DNA from: Blastochloris sulfoviridis
Lineage (GTDB): Bacteria; Pseudomonadota; Alphaproteobacteria; Rhizobiales; Xanthobacteraceae
NCBI RefSeq assembly: GCF_008630065.1
Contig: NZ_VWPL01000013.1
Coordinates: 1 to 64,000 of the forward strand
Direction of reading: 5' to 3'
Length of the DNA stretch: 64,000 bases
Each line of letters begins with the position of its first letter. Positions within the stretch are counted from its first letter, which is position 1. The position numbers and the translations under genes were made by a program. This document shows, one piece after another, positions 57,466 through 64,000 of the stretch. Below the pieces are notes generated by a model. It saw only the letters and a list, made by a program, of their open reading frames with translations. It was not told the DNA's origin and made no database searches.

Positions 57466-58823
57466 GCAAGCCCTCGCGGATCACGCCGCCCTCCCCGCCT
57501 TCCGCTCCCTCCCCGGCTTCGCTGGCCGGGCGCGCGGCCGCCTCGATCCGGCGCCACGTCATGGTCGGCCTCATCCTGGCCCTCGGCTTCGGCGGCACCG
57601 CCGCGGCCTGGAGCCTGATGGCCGAGCTGTCGGGCGCGGTGGTGGCCAGCGGCACGGTGGTGGTCGAGACCAACCTCAAGCGCGTCCAGCACCCGACCGG
57701 CGGCGTGGTCGGTGCGCTGTTCGTGCAGGAAGGCGACCATGTCGAGGCCGGTCAGCTCGTGCTCCGCCTGGACGAGACCGCGACCAAGGCCAATCTGGCG
57801 ATCATCGTCAACGAGTTGACCGCGCTGCGCACACGGCTGGCGCGCCTGACCGCCGAGCGCGACGGCACCCAGGACATGAGCATTCCGCCCGACATCGCGC
57901 ATCGGGCTCGTCTTGAGCCCGAGATCCAAACCCTGGTGGACGGCGAGCGGCTGCTGTTCACCTCGCGCGCCCGCACGCAAGCCGGCCTTCGCGAGCAGCT
58001 CACCGAGCGCACGCAGCAGCTTCGCGAGGAGATCAAGGGCGTGGAGGCCCAGCAGCGCTCGCTGGAAGCGCAGTTGCGGGTGGCTCACAGCGAGATGCAG
58101 GACGTCCAGGATCTCTATGCCAAGAACCTGGTGCCGCGCACGCGGGTGAGCCAGCTTGAGCGCGAGATCATCCGCATCGAGGGCTCGATCGGCGAGTTCA
58201 TCGCCCGCATCGCCCAGAGCCGCGGCCGCATCAGCGAGACCGAGCTGCAGATCATCCAGCTCGACAAGGATCGCGCCACCGAGGTGGCCAAGGAAGTCCG
58301 CGAGGTCGAGACCCGCATCTCCGAGCTTGCCGAACGGCGCACGGCGGCGGAGGACCAGTTGCGGCGGGTCGACGTGCGCGCGCCCGGCGCCGGCTTCGTC
58401 CACCAGCTCGTGGTGCACACGGTGGGCGGGGTGATCAGCCCCGGCGAGACGGTGATGCAGATCGTGCCGGAAACCGACGCGCTGATGATCGAGGCGCGCA
58501 TCAGCCCCTCCGACATCGACCAGCTCTATATCGGCCAGGAGACGCGGGTCCGGTTCTCGGCGTTCAGCCAGCGCACCACGCCGGAATTCAAGGGAACCAT
58601 CTTCCGCATCTCGGCCGACCTCTCGCGCGACGAGAAGACCGGCCTGTCATTCTACACGGCCGGCATCCGCGTGCCCGAGGTCGGGCTGCATGGTGCGAGC
58701 GACCTGAAACTCATGCCCGGCATGCCGGCCGAGGTGTTCGCCACCACCTCCGAGCGCACCGTCGCCCAGGTTCTGCTGAAGCCGCTGTTCGACCACATGA
58801 ACCGGTCGCTGCGCGAGGATTAA
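57462..58823 (+). CDS. Type I secretion membrane fusion protein (PrtE/HlyD-like)
   Basis: 453-residue periplasmic adaptor linking the ABC transporter to an outer-membrane TolC. One N-terminal transmembrane segment (about residues 37-58, VMVGLILALGFGGTAAAWSL), a lipoyl-like half (VQHPTGGVVGALFVQEGDHV), a long coiled coil (about 110-300) and a beta-barrel end (DVRAPGAGFVHQLVVHTVGG, VMQIVPETDALMIEARI). GTG 57462 overlaps the transporter stop and has GGGAGG upstream. No TolC gene follows, so one encoded elsewhere must serve. Confidence 0.94.
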   Translation: MSKPSRITPPSPPSAPSPASLAGRAAASIRRHVMVGLILALGFGGTAAAWSLMAELSGAVVASGTVVVETNLKRVQHPTGGVVGALFVQEGDHVEAGQLVLRLDETATKANLAIIVNELTALRTRLARLTAERDGTQDMSIPPDIAHRARLEPEIQTLVDGERLLFTSRARTQAGLREQLTERTQQLREEIKGVEAQQRSLEAQLRVAHSEMQDVQDLYAKNLVPRTRVSQLEREIIRIEGSIGEFIARIAQSRGRISETELQIIQLDKDRATEVAKEVREVETRISELAERRTAAEDQLRRVDVRAPGAGFVHQLVVHTVGGVISPGETVMQIVPETDALMIEARISPSDIDQLYIGQETRVRFSAFSQRTTPEFKGTIFRISADLSRDEKTGLSFYTAGIRVPEVGLHGASDLKLMPGMPAEVFATTSERTVAQVLLKPLFDHMNRSLRED

Positions 58824-58849
58824 ACCGCATTCCGGCAGATCAGGCCCCG

Positions 58850-58968
58850 TCATCCCGGGCGAACGTCAGCGAGACCTGGGATCGTCCTCAAGAAAAGACA
58901 CCCCTTCCGGAAAACGGCCCCGGGTCGCGCGGCTAAAGCCGCTTGCCCGGGACGACGACAGGTGGTCT
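58850..58968. repeat. Dispersed copy of the ntrC-ntrY repeat
   Basis: CCCCGTCATCCCGGGCGAA, GCGCGGCTAAAGCCGC and TGCCCGGGACGACGAC match parts of the 146-bp units at 4130-4800 in the other orientation. CCTTCCGGAAAACGG recalls their AGGAAGGGG and TTTTCCGG blocks. Confidence 0.65.
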
Positions 58969-59013
58969 CGAATTGGCTCTCGACGACGGGCGCTGCTGCG
59001 CCGGCGGCCAAAC

Positions 59014-59604
59014 TCAATCGGCCAGGCCCGCGGCCTCGAACAGCGCATTCACCCGGGCGAACGCGGCGTGGGCGCCGCCGGTGACGCGCAACTCCTCCTC
59101 GGCCGTCAGCCCGGCGGCGTCGAGCGCATCGGTAAAGCGGTGCCAATGCAGGCCGCGCCCCTGCGGGTGGCCGCGCATGTGGCGGGCGCCGAAGCTCTCG
59201 TCGAAGCCGAGCTTGGCGGTCTCCTTGAGCAGGAAGGGCGAGCCGAGATCGGCGCCCTCGGCGACATAGAGCCAGCCCATCGCCGCCGGCAGGTCGATGG
59301 CGGCGCCGAACAGCGGCGGCTCGCCCGGCGGCAAATCGAGGCCGAGATCGCGCACGTCCTGCTCGGCCAGCGGCAGGCGGCGGCGCTCGGCGAGGTCGGG
59401 GAACACGGCGCGCAGGTCCGGCTCGGCATAGAGCGCGTCGATGTCGCGAAAGAACTGAAGCTGCATGAGCACGAACCGGCCATAGCGGTCGCGGTCGCGG
59501 AACGGATCGCCGGCCATGATGCGGGCGTCGAGCGCGCGGTGCACCGCGTCGGTGTCGCTCTGCAGCCGCCGCCAGCGCGACGCGGATGCCGGCATCGCCG
59601 TCAT
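59014..59604 (-). CDS. Heme oxygenase-like protein (biliverdin-forming)
   Basis: 196 residues of the heme oxygenase fold. SDTDAVHRALDARIMAGDPF provides the likely proximal His (about 22); GWLYVAEGADLGSPFLLKET is the distal-helix region, with the Gly residues less conserved than usual. It may open heme to biliverdin for a bacteriophytochrome or for iron recovery. ATG 59604 has GGAGG upstream. No phytochrome gene is in the window. Confidence 0.82.
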   Translation of the reverse strand: MTAMPASASRWRRLQSDTDAVHRALDARIMAGDPFRDRDRYGRFVLMQLQFFRDIDALYAEPDLRAVFPDLAERRRLPLAEQDVRDLGLDLPPGEPPLFGAAIDLPAAMGWLYVAEGADLGSPFLLKETAKLGFDESFGARHMRGHPQGRGLHWHRFTDALDAAGLTAEEELRVTGGAHAAFARVNALFEAAGLAD

Positions 59605-59813
59605 GGGTTTCCTCCTCGGCATTGCTTCGGGCAGGGGTCGATCCGACCGGTCATAGACCGGAACCGGGCGGGCGCCGAGAAAATTGTGTCCGGCGGCCGT
59701 TCCCGGGCGAAACCATGGGCAACCGCCGCAAGTTCGGCTAATTGCTTACCTACGATTCCATGCTGACTGGACCGCACCATGCGGCCCCGACCTGCGCGCC
59801 CGCGGAGACTGAG

Positions 59814-60425
59814 ATGACGCTGCCCGACCGCCCGGCCGTTCCCCGGCTCGAAGGTCCCCGCCCGCCCCGCCCCTACGCCGGGCGCGGCGTGGCCGACCGT
59901 GCCCGGCCGCTCGGCGCGCCGCCGGCGATGCCGCTGAAGCGGCCGCACAAGTTCGATCCCGATGCCGAGCCGGAGCTGTTCGAGGGCGTGCTGGCGCGCC
60001 GTATGGTCGCCTTCCTGGTCGATGTCTGCATCGTCCTGGCGCCGATGATCGTGCTGTGGGTGGCGTTCGCCATCCTCGGCGTGCTGACGCTCGGCCTCGG
60101 CTGGATGCTGTTCTGGCTGATCGGCCCGGCGGCGCTGGGCTGGGCGCTGCTCTACACGGCGTCCACACTCGGCGGGCCCTATTCGGCCACCGTCGGCATG
60201 CGCATGCACGGGCTGGAGATGCGCACCTGGTACGGCGCGCCGGTCTATCCGCTGCTCGCCTGTGTCCGTCTTCTGGTGTTCTTCATCGTGGTGTCGGTTC
60301 TGACGCCGGCGGTGCTGCTGGTGGGGCTGTTCAACGGCCGCCGCCGGCTGCTGCACGACTTCATCTGCGGCACGGTGGTGATCAACACGGTGCCGCGCTC
60401 GGTGGAGTTGGTGATCCGCCGCTGA
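59814..60425 (+). CDS. RDD-family membrane protein
   Basis: 203 residues with a Pro/Arg-rich start and an RDD domain from about residue 55: FEGVLARRMVAFLVDVCIVL, ALLYTASTLGGPYSATVGMR, RLLHDFICGTVV. Several hydrophobic segments. RDD proteins are poorly understood; some relate to ion transport. ATG 59814 follows GGAG; upstream ATGs are possible. Confidence 0.85.
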   Translation: MTLPDRPAVPRLEGPRPPRPYAGRGVADRARPLGAPPAMPLKRPHKFDPDAEPELFEGVLARRMVAFLVDVCIVLAPMIVLWVAFAILGVLTLGLGWMLFWLIGPAALGWALLYTASTLGGPYSATVGMRMHGLEMRTWYGAPVYPLLACVRLLVFFIVVSVLTPAVLLVGLFNGRRRLLHDFICGTVVINTVPRSVELVIRR

Positions 60426-60444
60426 CAGACCGGACGCAGAAGCC

Positions 60445-60678
60445 CTATCCCCGGCGGCGGATGGTGAAGATGTGCACCCCGCCGGCCTCCTCGCGGGCTT
60501 CGAGCGTGTCGCCGCTTTCCTGGCACAGATGCGGGATGTCGATCACCGACATCGGATCGGTGCAGCGCACCACGAGCCGGTCCCCCGGCGCGATGCGGCC
60601 CAGCGCCTTGCGCGTCCTGAGCACGGGCAGCGGGCATTTCAGCCCTTCGAGGTCGAGCACGGTCGCGGCGTCGGTCAT
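60445..60678 (-). CDS. tusA: TusA-family sulfurtransferase
   Basis: 77 residues: DLEGLKCPLPVLRTRKALGR carries the sulfur-binding Cys in the family CPxPxL motif, and VRCTDPMSVIDIPHLCQESG the second half. TusA-like proteins pass persulfide sulfur to tRNA thiolation or other routes. Which pathway is not shown here. Confidence 0.9.
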   Translation of the reverse strand: MTDAATVLDLEGLKCPLPVLRTRKALGRIAPGDRLVVRCTDPMSVIDIPHLCQESGDTLEAREEAGGVHIFTIRRRG

Positions 60679-60751
60679 GCCGGCGTTGTAATCAGGATCG
60701 GCCGTGCGGAAAACGGAATCGGGATTTTTGGCCTGATCGGCCGAAGCTGCC

Positions 60752-60958
60752 TCAGCGGGCAGCGGCGGCACGCCGGCCGCGGGTGAGCGCGTGCGCCGCC
60801 TTCTGCGCCGCGCGGGGCGTGGCGAAGCGGCGCTCCTCAAGGCCGATATAGGCCTTGATGGCGGCAAAGAAGCGGAACGCCCGGTCGTCGTCGGGCACCA
60901 CAATGCCCACGGCTTCGTCATCGATTTCAATGATGTAAGCACCGGTCGAGCCGCTCAT
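60752..60958 (-). CDS. Small conserved protein of unknown function
   Basis: 68 residues: STGAYIIEIDDEAVGIVVPD, DRAFRFFAAIKAYIGLEERR, FATPRAAQKAAHAL. Strong RBS GGGGAG before ATG 60958. Compact and probably folded; no family recalled. It is 73 nt upstream of tusA on the same strand and may share its transcript. Confidence 0.7.
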   Translation of the reverse strand: MSGSTGAYIIEIDDEAVGIVVPDDDRAFRFFAAIKAYIGLEERRFATPRAAQKAAHALTRGRRAAAAR

Positions 60959-61649
60959 CGAGATCTCCCCTGCCGCGCAAGGCGGCGACTGAACAAGGAT
61001 CGGCATCTAGCGAAGCGAAGGCTCAGGACGCGTCATTCGGTTTCCGGAGGATCACATCGCGATCCCGGAAACAGCCTCGCCGGAAATCCTTGTTCGAAAA
61101 CGGATTTCGGCGAGCAGCACGCGAAACGCCGGCTCGATCAGCCGGATTTCGCGTCGCGGCGGAGGCAGGCTATTGCCGCCGGCCGACATCACTCCTTCAA
61201 ATCGACCGCGAGTCATGCCCCCTAGAACACATTTCAAATAATTAAGCAAAGCTTAATGCCGGTGCGTCAAATCGCCTGCCGCTGAACCCGCGGAGACTCT
61301 CCCAGCCGACGGGTAACTGTTCCGGATTCATCATATCGCACCGCGGAAAAATCGTTCTCCCCGAGCTGACACCCTGCGCGCGGCGCCCGTTTAAACTGTG
61401 ATTCTGACAATTTTATCGCGGACGGATGACCCTTTCTGTGTTGCGGTTATTTGGGAAGCAATGTCGCCCACCCCGCCGGCCGGACGCGGCGGCACGCCTT
61501 AAGGGTGCGGCTGCACGTCGTAAGGGTAACGTGTTTCATCGCTGGACAGGGCCGGCGCGCATGACCAAATTGCCCAGCCCTTGGAGCTCCCGGCTTTGGC
61601 TCCCGGCGTGTCTTCGGGCCGTCAGATATGCCGGCTAAGAACTGCACCC
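60959..61649. repeat. Spacer with a dispersed repeat copy
   Basis: 691 nt. 61038-61160 is a full copy of the dispersed family: GGAGGATCACATCGCGATCC, CGGAAACAGCCTCGCCGGAA, CCTTGTTCGAAAACGGATTT and GGCTCGATCAGCCGGATTTC. 61220-61450 is AT-richer (AATAATTAAGCAAAGCTTAA) and may hold promoters. No supported gene. Confidence 0.6.
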
Positions 61650-62852
61650 ATGTCGCTTTCAGGTTTCTCGCTTGCCGATTTCGTTCCCCGCTGGTCGGCG
61701 GGCGAGCCGGACCATGCCCGCATCCTGTCGATCGCCGCGGCGATCGCGGCGGTCACGGTGGTCGGATTCGGCCTCAGCCTGTCGATCCCGCTCCTGACCT
61801 TCGAGCTGGAGCGGCGCGGCATCTCCTCGACCTGGATCGGCCTCAACACCGCGACGGCGGGCGTCGCCAATATTCTGATGGCGCCGCTGGTGCCGTATCT
61901 GCTGCGCCATTTCGGGGTGGTGAAGCTCCTGGTCGGCGCGGGCGTGGCGGGCGCGCTCTCGCTCCTGGCGTTCAAGTTCGCCGAACCGTTCTGGCTGTGG
62001 TTTCCGCTGCGCTTCATCGCCGGCGGCGCGCTGTGCGTGGTGTTCGTGGTTTCCGAATTCTGGATCAATTCGGCGGCGCCCGAACGCCGGCGCGGCCTGG
62101 TGATGGGCATCTACGCCACGATGCTGGCGGTCGGCTTTGCCGGCGGCCCCATCCTGCTGGCGACGATCGGCACCACCGGCGTGCTGCCCTTCGCGATCGG
62201 CGCCCTGATCATGACTCTGGCGATGATCCCGGTCATCGCCGCCGGGCCGCTGGTGCCGACCATCTCCGCCACCTCCCAGCACAGCGTCGGCCGCTTCCTG
62301 CTGATTGCGCCGACCGCGACGCTGGCGGCACTGGTGTTCGGCGCGGTCGAAACCGGCTCGATGAGCTTCCTGCCGCTGCTCGGGCTCCGGATCGGCATGA
62401 ACGAGACCGAGGCGGCGCTGCTGCTCTCGGTCGCCATGCTGGGCAATGTCGCCTTTCAGATTCCGCTCGGCTGGCTGTCGGACCGCGCCGACCGCCGGCT
62501 CGTGCTCGCCGGATGCGGAGCGGCGGGCGCGGTCGGCGCACTGGCCATGACGGTGGTGCCGTCGGGATCGCCCTTCATGGCCCTGGTGTTCGTCTGGGGC
62601 GGCATCGTCGCCTCGCTCTACACGGTCGGGCTCGCCCATCTCGGCTCGCGCTACCGCGGCGCCGACCTCGCTTCCGCCAATGCGGCGTTCATCATGCTCT
62701 ATTCGGTGGGCTTCACCTTCGGCCCGCCCGGGCTCGGCGCGGCGATGGACGCCTGGAGCCCGTGGGGCTTCCCGGTGGCGCTCGCCGCCGCGCTCGGCCT
62801 CTACACCCTGGTGGTGGTGGTGCGGCGAAGACTCCACCCCCACCGGCCATGA
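61650..62852 (+). CDS. MFS transporter
   Basis: 400 residues with about 12 hydrophobic segments. The loop motifs ERRRGLVMGIYATMLAVGFA and GWLSDRADRRLVLAGCG mark the two halves of a major facilitator; it recalls the YcaD/UMF1-like group. Substrate unknown. Start MSLSGFSLADF at 61650 is preferred to an upstream in-frame ATG. Confidence 0.88.
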   Translation: MSLSGFSLADFVPRWSAGEPDHARILSIAAAIAAVTVVGFGLSLSIPLLTFELERRGISSTWIGLNTATAGVANILMAPLVPYLLRHFGVVKLLVGAGVAGALSLLAFKFAEPFWLWFPLRFIAGGALCVVFVVSEFWINSAAPERRRGLVMGIYATMLAVGFAGGPILLATIGTTGVLPFAIGALIMTLAMIPVIAAGPLVPTISATSQHSVGRFLLIAPTATLAALVFGAVETGSMSFLPLLGLRIGMNETEAALLLSVAMLGNVAFQIPLGWLSDRADRRLVLAGCGAAGAVGALAMTVVPSGSPFMALVFVWGGIVASLYTVGLAHLGSRYRGADLASANAAFIMLYSVGFTFGPPGLGAAMDAWSPWGFPVALAAALGLYTLVVVVRRRLHPHRP

Positions 62853-63077
62853 CCGCGTCGCGCGCCGTCCTTCGACTGACCGCCGTCGGATGATCGTCTT
62901 GGATGGCGCCGCGCCGTTCGTCCCTTGACTGGACGCACCTCATTGACACTGCGACGCCACACCGTATGGTGCCGGTTCTATCGGCAGGGTGCGGCGCTTT
63001 CCTGCGCCTGCGCCTACTGCCTATGTGCTTTCGGTCCCGACGGCGCGTTCTCAGGGGCCTGATCCGAGACCGCATCA

Positions 63078-64000
<923 letters not shown>

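Overview
The window looks like chromosomal DNA of a GC-rich alphaproteobacterium of the order Hyphomicrobiales (Rhizobiales), probably a purple phototroph close to Blastochloris. Three things point there. First, the conserved gene run ntrX-ntrY-ntrC-ntrB-dusB / ispDF-cinA / ratA-lipA-lpd-pdhC-pdhB-pdhA-ftsB ... kdsA ... eno is typical of this order. Second, pdhB carries an N-terminal lipoyl domain and ispD is fused to ispF. Third, two tandem small genes (38640-38810 and 39707-39880) encode a signal peptide plus a one-helix peptide of about 36 residues that strongly resembles the gamma polypeptide of the bacteriochlorophyll-b LH1 antenna of Blastochloris. No puf, puh or bch genes are in the window, so the phototroph reading rests on these two genes. 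I had no database access.

Layout. 1-340: low-complexity DNA and dispersed palindromes. 336-8658 (minus): nitrogen regulatory genes ntrXY and ntrBC with dusB; the ntrC-ntrY gap is filled with 146-bp and 51-bp tandem repeats. 8801-10493 (plus): ispDF and cinA. 10466-19108 (minus): a ratA-like gene, lipA, a DUF4337 gene, the pyruvate dehydrogenase complex genes and ftsB. 19339-25603 (mostly plus): kdsA with a small partner gene, an MFS transporter, a TPP riboswitch with thiSGE, queF (minus) and eno. 25693-34597 (minus): a VOC protein, queuosine genes tgt and queA, two cyclophilins around a TonB/TolA-like protein, coaD, a LysE exporter and gyrA. 34915-38197 (minus): a methyltransferase and a PepSY/response regulator/histidine kinase operon. 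38451-40025: the duplicated gamma-type units. 40843-43212: a large RTX metalloprotease. 43375-47503 (minus): flavin reductase, small proteins, and an L,D-transpeptidase with a MarR regulator resembling the LdtP/LdtR pair. 47668-51922 (minus): valine catabolism genes. 52136-53200: hemB. 53733-58823 (plus): a CAP-RTX exoprotein and a type I secretion ABC transporter with its membrane fusion protein. 59014-64000: heme oxygenase, RDD protein, TusA, a small protein, an MFS transporter and the start of an RhlE-type RNA helicase cut by the window edge.

How it works together: most genes are core (nitrogen control, acetyl-CoA entry, lipoate, isoprenoid, thiamine, queuosine, tetrapyrrole and KDO synthesis, DNA supercoiling). 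The accessory parts are the tandem gamma-type antenna genes and the RTX/type I secretion module. Intergenic DNA is rich in several families of dispersed hairpin repeats.

The most notable observations are the tandem duplication of whole gamma-type transcription units (promoter-like region, gene and 3' hairpin), a Tgt enzyme lacking all four residues that normally bind structural zinc, and a CAP-domain RTX protein beside its likely exporter.
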